From: Myxococcota bacterium
GTDB lineage: Bacteria; Myxococcota_A; UBA9160; PR03
Direction: 5' to 3'
Length of the DNA stretch: 18,793 bases
NCBI GenBank assembly: GCA_030066475.1
Contig: JASJBO010000071.1
Coordinates: 1-18,793, forward strand
Shown piece after piece: positions 8,306 through 15,146 of this stretch; within the stretch, counting starts at the first letter, position 1, and every line of letters starts with the position of its first letter. Below the pieces are notes generated by a model. The model did not search any database and had not been told where the DNA came from. It saw only the letters and a list, made by a program, of their open reading frames with translations. Made by a program: the position numbers and the translations under genes.

Positions 8306-11300
8306 CTAGACGGGCGCCGGGCCGGCCGGGGCGGGAACGGACTTGCGGCGCAGCCGCGCCCGCAGCCAGGCGATCCCGTCGTCGAGCGCCAGGTAGAAGA
8401 CCGGCACGACGAGCAGCGTGAGCAGCGTGGACGAGAGCATGCCCGCAGCGGTCGCGATTCCCATCGGCTGGCGCGTCTCCGCGCCCGGCCCCACGCCGAT
8501 GGCCGCCGGCAGCACGCCGAAGATCATCGAGACCGCGGTCATCAGCACCGGGCGCAGCCGCACCGGCGCCGCGGTGCGCATCGCCTCGACCTTGCCCATC
8601 CCCTCGGCGCGCAGCTGGTTGGCGTAGTCCACCAGCAGGATCGAGTTCTTGGTGACCAGCCCGAACAGCAGGATGATGCCGATCAGGCTGAACAGGTTGA
8701 TCGTCATCCCGGTCACCCAGAGCGCGCCGAGCGCACCCACCATCGCGAGCGGCAGCGCCAGCATCACGGTGAGCGGGTGGACCAGGCTCTCGAACTGCGC
8801 CGCCAGCACCATGTAGATCACCAGGATGCCGAGCAGCATCGCGGTGGCGAACTGCGCGTTGCCCTCCTTGAACGCCTCGGCCTGCCCCGAGAGGCCGAGC
8901 GACATGCCCTCGGGAAGCACCGCGTCGGCCACCCGTCTTGCGCGCGCGATCGCCTCGCCGAGTGCCAGGCCCTCGAGATTGCCCGAGATCGTCACGCTGC
9001 GCTGGCGGTTCGAACGCGTGATCGTCGACGGCGCCGCCCCCGTCTCGATCTCCACCAGGTTGCGCAGCTCCACCACGCCGCCGTCGCGGGTGCGCACGTA
9101 GAGGCGCTCGATCGCGTGGGGGTCGCTGCGGTGCTCCTTCTCCAGCCGCACCCGGATGTCGTAGCGGCTGCCGGCCTCCTTGAAGGTGGCGACGTCCATG
9201 CCGCCGATCAGCGCCTGCACGGCGGTCGCGAGCGAGGCGGCGTCCACGCCGAGCGCGGCCGCCTTGTCGCGGTCGGGGATGACGCGCACCTCGGGCAGGC
9301 CCAGCTTGAGGCTCTTGTTGAGATCGACGAAGCCCGGCTGGTCCGAGAGCCGCTCGATCAGGCGGTCGGCGGCCGCGTCGAGCCGGTCGAGCGGCAGGTT
9401 GCCGAGCAGCTCCACCTCGAAGGTCTTGCCGCTGGCGCCGGCAGCCATCATCGAGGAGAAGTCGAGCACCTCGACCTTCTGGCCGGGGATGCCGCCGAGC
9501 GCGCGTCGCGCCAGCGGCACCAGGTCCTGCACCTTGCGCTCGCGCTCGTGCTGGCTCTTCAGGATCACGAACATCAGGCCCTTGTTGGTCGCGGCCGCGC
9601 CCTCTCCTCGCGAGCCGCCCACGGCCGCGAACAGGCCGGCCACCTCGGGCTGCTGCAGCACCCACTGCTCGTTGCGCTTCAGGTACTCGAGGGTGGCGTC
9701 GAGCGTGGTGCCCGGGGGCGTCTCGAAGTCGATGAAGAAGCGGCCCTGGTCGGAGGGCGGAAAGAACTCGGCTCCGAGCCGGTTGCCGAAGCCCACGGCG
9801 AGGAAGAACGACAGCACCGCCACCCCGAGCGTGGCGGCCCGGTGCGCCAGCGCCCAGCCGAGGACGCTCCGGTAGCCCTGCTCGAGGGCCGCGAAGCCGC
9901 GCTCGAGGCGGTGGTAGACGCTGCCGTGCGCGCGCTCGGCCGGAGGGGGCATGCGGGCCGCGAGCATGGGCGTGAGCGTGAGCGCGACCACCAGCGACAC
10001 CATCACCGAGATCGCCACCGTCGCGCCGAACTCGCCCAGGAAGTTGCCGACGATGCCCTCGACGAAGACCACGGGCAGGAACACCACCGCGATCGAGACC
10101 GTCGCCGCGGTGGCCGCGAAGGCGATCTGGCGGGCGCCCTTCGAGGCCGCCGTGTACGGCGACTCGCCCTCCTCGCGGTGCCGCTCGATGTTCTCGAGCA
10201 CCACGATCGCATCGTCGATCACGACCCCCACGGCAAGCGCCAGGGCCAGCAGGGTCATGGTGTTGAGCGTGTAGCCGAGCAGCCAGGTGAAGCCGAAGGT
10301 GCCGACCAGCGACAGCGGGATGGCGGCGGCCACGATCAGGGTGGGACGCGTGCGCCGCAGGAACACGAACACGGTCAGCACGGCCAGCACGGCGCCGAAC
10401 ACCAGCGCGAACCGGGTCTCGGCGACCGCCTCGCGGATCGAGAGCGAGAAGTCGGCCAGCCCTTCGTCGGGCGGGATGGCGAGGCCCGCGGGCAGGTTGC
10501 GGCGCACGTCCACCAGCCGGCGCCGCGCCTCGTCGGAGATCGCCACCGTGTTGCCGCCGAACTGCTTGCGCAGCCCGGCGCCCACCGCAGGCTCGCCGTC
10601 GAAGCGGGCGACCGTGCGGGGATCCTCGGAGCCGTCCTCGACGCGGGCCACGTCGCGCAGGCGCACCGGCGCGTCGTCGATCCAGGCCACCACCAGGCTC
10701 TCGAGGTGCTCCACCGAGGTGAACTCGGCGTCGGTCTTCACCGAGTACTCGATCACCGAGCTCTCGACCACGCCGCCCGGCACCTCGACGTGCTCGCGCC
10801 GCAGCGCCGAGAGCACGTCGCTGGCCGCCAGCCCGCGCGCGCGCAGCTCGTCGGCGTCGAGCCAGATGCGGATGTTGCGGTCGAGCCGGCCGAACATCGC
10901 GATCGAGGCGACTCCCGGGATCGTCTCGAGGATCGGCTTCAGCCGCTGCCGCACCCACTCGCTGGCCTGCACCACCGGGCGCTCGGTCATCACCGGGATC
11001 CAGACGACCGGGTGGTTGGCCATGTCCTCCTTGCCGACCACGGGCGGCTCGAGGTCGACCGGCAGCTCGCGGCGGGCCTGCGCGACCTTGTCGCGCACGT
11101 CCTGCGACGCGATGTCGATGTCGGTGCCGAGCTCGAACTCGACGGTGACGTTGGTGGCGCCGTGGAAGGTCGAGGAGCGGATCGAGCGCACCCCGGCGAT
11201 CGAGTTGAGGTACTCCTCGAGGACGTCGGTGACGTCCTCCTCGACCACCTCGGGGCTGGCCCCCTCGAGCACCGCCGTCACGGTGACGACCGGGAACTCC

Positions 11301-11419
11301 ATCGAGGGGAACTGATCGACGCCGAGCCGGTTGTAGCCGAGCACGCCGAACACCACGATCGAGAGCGTCAGCATCAGCGTGAAGACGGGACGCTGGATGC
11401 AGAGGTCGATCAGGTTCAC
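8306..11419 (-). CDS. RND efflux pump, HAE1 family (AcrB-like inner-membrane transporter)
   Basis: The 1037-residue pump has the usual RND topology of 12 helices and two large periplasmic loops (about 30-335 and 550-855). The proton-relay residues are present: D402 and D403 in GVVIDDAIVVLENIER of TM4, and K925 in GLVTKNSILLVDYAN of TM10. The N-terminus (MNLIDLCIQRPVFTLMLTLS) and the length match full HAE1 pumps. It would drive export of hydrophobic compounds from the periplasm or membrane through an outer-membrane channel. The GTG start at 11419 overlaps the stop of the adaptor gene by four bases (GTGA). No TolC-like outer-membrane gene is in the operon, so the channel must be encoded elsewhere. 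The substrate is unknown. Confidence 0.97.
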   Translation of the reverse strand: MNLIDLCIQRPVFTLMLTLSIVVFGVLGYNRLGVDQFPSMEFPVVTVTAVLEGASPEVVEEDVTDVLEEYLNSIAGVRSIRSSTFHGATNVTVEFELGTDIDIASQDVRDKVAQARRELPVDLEPPVVGKEDMANHPVVWIPVMTERPVVQASEWVRQRLKPILETIPGVASIAMFGRLDRNIRIWLDADELRARGLAASDVLSALRREHVEVPGGVVESSVIEYSVKTDAEFTSVEHLESLVVAWIDDAPVRLRDVARVEDGSEDPRTVARFDGEPAVGAGLRKQFGGNTVAISDEARRRLVDVRRNLPAGLAIPPDEGLADFSLSIREAVAETRFALVFGAVLAVLTVFVFLRRTRPTLIVAAAIPLSLVGTFGFTWLLGYTLNTMTLLALALAVGVVIDDAIVVLENIERHREEGESPYTAASKGARQIAFAATAATVSIAVVFLPVVFVEGIVGNFLGEFGATVAISVMVSLVVALTLTPMLAARMPPPAERAHGSVYHRLERGFAALEQGYRSVLGWALAHRAATLGVAVLSFFLAVGFGNRLGAEFFPPSDQGRFFIDFETPPGTTLDATLEYLKRNEQWVLQQPEVAGLFAAVGGSRGEGAAATNKGLMFVILKSQHERERKVQDLVPLARRALGGIPGQKVEVLDFSSMMAAGASGKTFEVELLGNLPLDRLDAAADRLIERLSDQPGFVDLNKSLKLGLPEVRVIPDRDKAAALGVDAASLATAVQALIGGMDVATFKEAGSRYDIRVRLEKEHRSDPHAIERLYVRTRDGGVVELRNLVEIETGAAPSTITRSNRQRSVTISGNLEGLALGEAIARARRVADAVLPEGMSLGLSGQAEAFKEGNAQFATAMLLGILVIYMVLAAQFESLVHPLTVMLALPLAMVGALGALWVTGMTINLFSLIGIILLFGLVTKNSILLVDYANQLRAEGMGKVEAMRTAAPVRLRPVLMTAVSMIFGVLPAAIGVGPGAETRQPMGIATAAGMLSSTLLTLLVVPVFYLALDDGIAWLRARLRRKSVPAPAGPAPV

Positions 11420-12558
11420 GGTCGGGTCTCGGGACGCGGCGCGCTCGAGATGGCGGCGGGATCGACCGGCGCCGCATCGAGGCCGTCGCGCACCAGCACG
11501 CGCTCGCCGTCGAGCAGCTCGGCATGGCCGCGCGTCACGACCAGGTCGCCGTCCGCCAGCCCGCGGGTCGCCTCGACGGCGTCCTGGTGGAAGACGCCGG
11601 TGCCGATCACGAGGCGCTCGACCCGGTCGTCGCCCACCAGCCGGAACACCACCGCCCCGTCGGCGCGCTGCAGGATCGCCTCCTCGGGCACGAGGGCGAC
11701 CCCCGGCCGGTGCGACAGGCCCAGGTCGGCGCGCGCGAACAGCCCCGGCCGCAGCCGCCCGTCGGCGTTGGCGAGCTCGGCCTTCACGCGCAAGGTGCGC
11801 GAGCGGGGGTCGATGGTCGGCGACACGTACGAGAGCCGGCCGTGGAACACCTCGTCGGGATGCGGCGCCACGCGCACCGCGACCGCCTGGCCCACCACCA
11901 CCCGCCCCGAGTCGACCTCGGGCAGGTGCAGCTCCACCTCGATCGGGTCGAGCGCCACCAGCTCGAAGAGCGGCTGCCCGGCCTGCACGAACTCGCCGCG
12001 GCTCACCAGCCGACGCGCCACGAAGCCCGAGAAGGGCGCGCGCACGCTGGCCTTGCGCAGCGCGCGCTCGGCCATGCCGAGCGCGGCGCGGGCCGCGTCG
12101 ACGCGCGAGCGCGCCAGCGCCAGCTGGGTCTTCGCGGTGTCGAGACGCGACTCCGAGGCGACCTGGCGCTCGTGGAGCTGCCGGATGCGCGCCACCTCGC
12201 GCTCCTGCTCCGCCAGCGAGGCGCGCGCCTCGGCCAGGCCGGCGCGGGCGCTCTGCAGGTCGAGCTCGCGACCTTCCCGGTCGATCTCGAGCACGACGGT
12301 GTCGGCCTCGACGCGGTTGCCCTCGCGCACCGCGATCTCGCTGATGCGTCCGGCCACCTCGGCCGCGATCTCGGCGTGCTCGGGCGCCTGCAGCTCGCCG
12401 GTGGCCTCGATGCGGTCCTCCAGGTCGACCACCCGCACGGGCTCGACCACCACGGCGGGCGGCGGCGCCACCACCTCGGGCGCCTCACCCGGTCCGCACG
12501 CGACTGCCAGCGCCGCGGCGAGGCACCCGGCGACACGAGCGGCCCGATCTGAGCTCAT
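11416..12558 (-). CDS. RND efflux membrane-fusion (periplasmic adaptor) lipoprotein
   Basis: The 380-residue adaptor has a short N-terminal signal (MSSDRAARVAGCLAAALAVA) ending in a lipobox-like AVAC, with C21 as the probable lipidated residue. A lipoyl half-domain (IEATGELQAPEHAEIAAEVA, then GRISEIAVREGNRV) follows. A helical hairpin rich in E, R and A lies at about 100-160, then the second lipoyl half (RAPFSGFVARRLVSRGEFVQ) and beta-barrel and membrane-proximal domains (DPIEVELHLPE; SPTIDPRSRTLRVKAELANA). This is the AcrA/MexA order. The start is fixed by AGGAGGT at 12563-12569, four bases before the ATG at 12558. The ATG overlaps the TetR stop (ATGA), and the stop overlaps the pump start (GTGA), giving strong translational coupling. 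Confidence 0.96.
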   Translation of the reverse strand: MSSDRAARVAGCLAAALAVACGPGEAPEVVAPPPAVVVEPVRVVDLEDRIEATGELQAPEHAEIAAEVAGRISEIAVREGNRVEADTVVLEIDREGRELDLQSARAGLAEARASLAEQEREVARIRQLHERQVASESRLDTAKTQLALARSRVDAARAALGMAERALRKASVRAPFSGFVARRLVSRGEFVQAGQPLFELVALDPIEVELHLPEVDSGRVVVGQAVAVRVAPHPDEVFHGRLSYVSPTIDPRSRTLRVKAELANADGRLRPGLFARADLGLSHRPGVALVPEEAILQRADGAVVFRLVGDDRVERLVIGTGVFHQDAVEATRGLADGDLVVTRGHAELLDGERVLVRDGLDAAPVDPAAISSAPRPETRP

Positions 12559-13190
12559 CGGGACCTCCTCGGGGCGCGCGCGCTGCAGCTTCCGCTCGGC
12601 TCGAGCAGGCCGCGGATCATCGAGTCCACGGTGTGCTCCGTCATGTTCGCGGTCCACTCGTACTCCGGGCGGCTGGTGCGCAGCGAGATGACCCCGTGCA
12701 GCGCCGCCCAGAGCGCCTGGGCGGTGGTCTCGAAGTCGGGATCGACGAAGCGCTTCGCCACCTCCAGCTCGCGCAGCGGCGCCTCGAGCATCGCGCGGGC
12801 GTCCTCGGCGGAGCGCGGCGGGTCGGAATCGTCGTCGCGCGGCGTCATCAGCAGCCGGTAGTGCGTGGGGTTCTCGAGCCCGAAGCGCACGAAGGCGCGC
12901 GCCATGGCGCGCAGGTCCTGCTCGGCATCGCCGGTGCGCGGCACACGTCGCAGGTGGCTCACCAGCTCCCCGAAGCGCTCCTCGAGCAGCGCATCGAGCA
13001 GGCCGTTCTTGTCGCCGAAGTAGTGGTAGATGGTGGGCGGCGTGTAGCCAGAGCGCTCGGCCACGCGGCGCATCGAGAGCGACTCGGCACCGCCCTCCAG
13101 CAGCAGCGCCGCCGTCGCGTCGAGGATCGCCCGGCGCGCCTCGGCGCGCTGGCGGCTACGTCTCTGCTCGATCGGGCGGACGGGCTCCAT
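12555..13190 (-). CDS. TetR/AcrR-family transcriptional regulator of the efflux operon
   Basis: The 211-residue protein has an N-terminal TetR DNA-binding domain: AEARRAILDATAALLLEGG, helix-turn-helix at about 39-58 (SMRRVAERSGYTPPTIYHYF) and the GDKNGLLDALLE continuation. The C-terminal ligand domain resembles the WHG-type AcrR branch (FVRFGLENPTHYRLLM; ALWAALHGVISL). It is the first gene of the efflux operon and its stop overlaps the adaptor start by four bases, so it probably controls its own operon together with the pump. The ATG at 13190 sits just before the conserved N-terminal arm. A palindrome 11-36 bp upstream is the natural operator candidate. The inducer is not known; a substrate of the pump or hydrolase is likely. 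Confidence 0.95.
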   Translation of the reverse strand: MEPVRPIEQRRSRQRAEARRAILDATAALLLEGGAESLSMRRVAERSGYTPPTIYHYFGDKNGLLDALLEERFGELVSHLRRVPRTGDAEQDLRAMARAFVRFGLENPTHYRLLMTPRDDDSDPPRSAEDARAMLEAPLRELEVAKRFVDPDFETTAQALWAALHGVISLRTSRPEYEWTANMTEHTVDSMIRGLLEPSGSCSARAPRRSR

Positions 13191-13200
13191 CTCGAACGCT

Positions 13201-13226
13201 GTCTAACCTACCTAACGGCGTTAGAC
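13201..13226. promoter_or_regulatory. Palindromic operator candidate upstream of tetR
   Basis: CTAACG-G-CGTTAG at 13212-13224 is a perfect 6-1-6 palindrome. A wider pair, GTCTAAC (13201-13207) and GTTAGAC (13220-13226), is also perfect around 12 bases. The half-site CTAAC thus occurs twice in one orientation and once inverted. This AT-containing island stands out in GC-rich surroundings and starts 11 bp upstream of the tetR start codon, the position expected for TetR autoregulation. Clear -35/-10 boxes were not identified. Confidence 0.65.
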
Positions 13227-13256
13227 CACGTTCGGCGATTCGTCGCCGCGACTTGA

Positions 13257-13270
13257 GCCCCCTCGGGGGC
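13257..13270 (-). terminator. GC-rich hairpin after the FAD oxidoreductase gene
   Basis: GCCCC, loop CTCG, GGGGC forms a 5-bp stem starting 3 bp past the oxidoreductase stop (13274). No T-run follows on the minus strand, so intrinsic termination is uncertain. It separates the oxidoreductase operon from the tetR operator region. Confidence 0.3.
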
Positions 13271-13273
13271 GAT

Positions 13274-14758
13274 CTAGGCGGCTCGGAGAACCTCGAGCAT
13301 GGCGTCGCGTTCGGGGCCCTGGGGCTGCGCGGGCGCCCGCTGGTCCCGCGTCTGGTAGGCCGCGAGGACGCGCTGCACGACGTCGGGGGCGCTCATCAGC
13401 GAGTCGGGCGGGGCCAGCAGGTTGAAGACCCGCATGAAGGCGCGCACGACGTGGATGTCGGTCCTCAGGGCCGGGAGCAGGCCGTCGCGGAACACGGCGC
13501 GCATGAAGGCCTTGGGGTCGACCACGTCGCCGGGACCGCCCGACGCGACGCCCTCGACCTCGCCGGCGGCCTGGGCGCGGGCCGACTCGCGGGCCTCGCG
13601 GTCCTGGTCGCGCGCCGCGCGGTACCAGGGGTCGAGCTCGCGCCGTGTGGCGGCGTCGAACGCCAGGGCCTGCTCGCGGGCGTCGTCGGGGTGAGTCCGC
13701 AGCACGTCCAGCAGCTCGTAGGCGTGCACGAAGGCCAGCGCGCAGCCGCGGCCGTAGAGCGGGTTGGTGCACACGGCCGCGTCGCCCAGCGCGTGCACGC
13801 CCAGCGCCAGGGGCTCGCCGTCGCGCACGAAGCGGCGGCGCCGGTTGCGCAGCTTCGCCATGCCCCGCACCTCGCTGATCGGCTCGGAGCGCGTCGGGTC
13901 GATCCACTCGCCGGTGGCGGGCAGCGCGCGCGCCGCCGCCTCGAACGGGCCCGGCCGCAGGATCGCCCGCATCTCGTCGTCGTCGAGCGCCGCCGCCAGC
14001 GTGATCGAGAAGATCCCGCCGTCGCCGGGGAAGATCCCGTACTTCATGTAGCCGAGATCCGCGCCCACCACGCCGCCCTGTGCGGGTCGGTCGGCGTCGG
14101 GACGCAGGCGGTAGAAGCGCGAGCAGTAGAAGATGCCGGAGTCCTCGTCGTCCTCGACCACGGGATCCGCGCCGAGCGCGCCGAGCCAGGCCGGCAGGCG
14201 CGAGCGGCGCCCACTGGCGTCGACCACGACGTCGGCGCGGAGCGTGCGGGTGCCCTGCGCATCGCGCAGCCGCACGCCGGTGACACGGGGCAGACCGGTC
14301 GCGGCGTCGCGCTCGCCCTCGAGCCCCTCCACGGACACGCCGCTCTCCCAGACGACGCCGCCCGTCTCCTCGACCTTGCGCCGCAGCACCCACTCGAAGG
14401 TGATGCGCCGACACGCGAACAAGGTCAGCTCCTCGTCGCCGGGCTCGGGCGTGCGGTCGGTGATGGTGGGCGGCAGGTAGTCCAGGAAACGGAGGTCGTA
14501 GGCGTGGTGCCTGTAGAGCGTCTCGAGCAGGTCGGGCGCACGCGCGAGCAGCAGGTTGCGCAGCCGCGCCAGGAAGGCGTGCGAGTGCCACACCTGGGGC
14601 GCGCCGCGCCGCTCCCAGTGCTCGAAGGCCTCGACGGGGCTCGCCGGCAGCGGCATGGCGTCGCGCTCGAGGATGCGCACCGCGTGGCCGTCGCGCGCGA
14701 GCGCCAGTCCGACCCCGAGCCCGGCGACCCCCCCACCGATCACGACCACGTCCGCCAC
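13274..14758 (-). CDS. FAD-dependent oxidoreductase (aromatic-hydroxylase / halogenase-like fold)
   Basis: The 494-residue flavoprotein begins with a Rossmann fold: VVVIGGGVAGLGVGLALARD (4-23), followed by E31 for the ribose. A DASGRRS motif at 180-186 corresponds to the DG motif of group A FAD monooxygenases, and GDAAVCTNPLYGRG at 325-338 is the second FAD-binding GD motif. The length and C-terminal helices resemble the halogenase/polyprenyl-reductase-like branches rather than small phenol hydroxylases. The substrate and whether it hydroxylates, reduces or oxidises are not determinable. The GTG at 14758 is fixed by GAGGAGGA at 14764-14771, five bases upstream, and the Rossmann strand starts immediately. 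It is the third gene of a minus-strand run after a GT-C glycosyltransferase and a small HTH/zinc-ribbon protein, 22 bp behind the latter. Confidence 0.9.
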   Translation of the reverse strand: MADVVVIGGGVAGLGVGLALARDGHAVRILERDAMPLPASPVEAFEHWERRGAPQVWHSHAFLARLRNLLLARAPDLLETLYRHHAYDLRFLDYLPPTITDRTPEPGDEELTLFACRRITFEWVLRRKVEETGGVVWESGVSVEGLEGERDAATGLPRVTGVRLRDAQGTRTLRADVVVDASGRRSRLPAWLGALGADPVVEDDEDSGIFYCSRFYRLRPDADRPAQGGVVGADLGYMKYGIFPGDGGIFSITLAAALDDDEMRAILRPGPFEAAARALPATGEWIDPTRSEPISEVRGMAKLRNRRRRFVRDGEPLALGVHALGDAAVCTNPLYGRGCALAFVHAYELLDVLRTHPDDAREQALAFDAATRRELDPWYRAARDQDREARESARAQAAGEVEGVASGGPGDVVDPKAFMRAVFRDGLLPALRTDIHVVRAFMRVFNLLAPPDSLMSAPDVVQRVLAAYQTRDQRAPAQPQGPERDAMLEVLRAA

Positions 14759-14780
14759 GGAGATCCTCCTCTCGTGCAGG

Positions 14781-15143
14781 CTAGCGCTTCGGCGAACGGC
14801 GGCGTCCGCCGCCGGCTTCCGCCAGGCGGAAGGCCGGGTCGCGGATGCGCTCGCTGCGGCAGCGTGGACAGCGGCCGGGTGGGTGCAGGTGCCGCTTGGC
14901 CCGGTCGCGGAACACCTGGCCGCAGTCGACGCACTCGGCCGGGCGCACCTCGAGGCGGCGCCCGGCGCCGCGCGCGCTGCGCTCGACATGGCGCAGGTCG
15001 TCCTCGAGCTGGCGCACGGTCAGCCCGAGCAGATCGCGCAGCACGTAGAACGGCAGCTCCTCGCGCTCGAGCAGGCCGCGCAGCTGCTGGCGCCGCGTGC
15101 GGGTCGCCCCCATGCCCGGCGGATCGACGTCGCGACGGGACAC
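14781..15143 (-). CDS. Small HTH + zinc-ribbon putative transcriptional regulator
   Basis: The 120-residue basic protein has an N-terminal winged-helix-like part (TRRQQLRGLLEREELPFYVL, then LTVRQLEDDLRHVERS) and a zinc ribbon with two CxxC knuckles (C71/C74 and C92/C95). This order matches the COG3357 type, predicted regulators with an HTH fused to a zinc ribbon. All four metal cysteines are present. The GTG at 15143 follows the glycosyltransferase stop by 3 nt, and an in-frame ATG at 15113 just before the HTH is an equally good start. It may regulate its own operon, but no operator is visible. It could also be a nucleic-acid-binding protein without a regulatory role. Confidence 0.8.
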   Translation of the reverse strand: MSRRDVDPPGMGATRTRRQQLRGLLEREELPFYVLRDLLGLTVRQLEDDLRHVERSARGAGRRLEVRPAECVDCGQVFRDRAKRHLHPPGRCPRCRSERIRDPAFRLAEAGGGRRRSPKR

Positions 15144-15146
15144 GGG

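Noticed and set aside
7461..11525. Apparent minus-strand fusion frame containing the hydrolase plus about 1070 upstream residues
   Set aside because: The upstream part is the RND gene read in the wrong frame; the hydrolase has its own GTG 2 nt after the RND stop.
8777..12691. Very long plus-strand open frame opposite the RND pump and adaptor genes
   Set aside because: It is a GC-rich antisense shadow with low-complexity H/R/A/D composition, while the minus strand has full RND and adaptor motifs.
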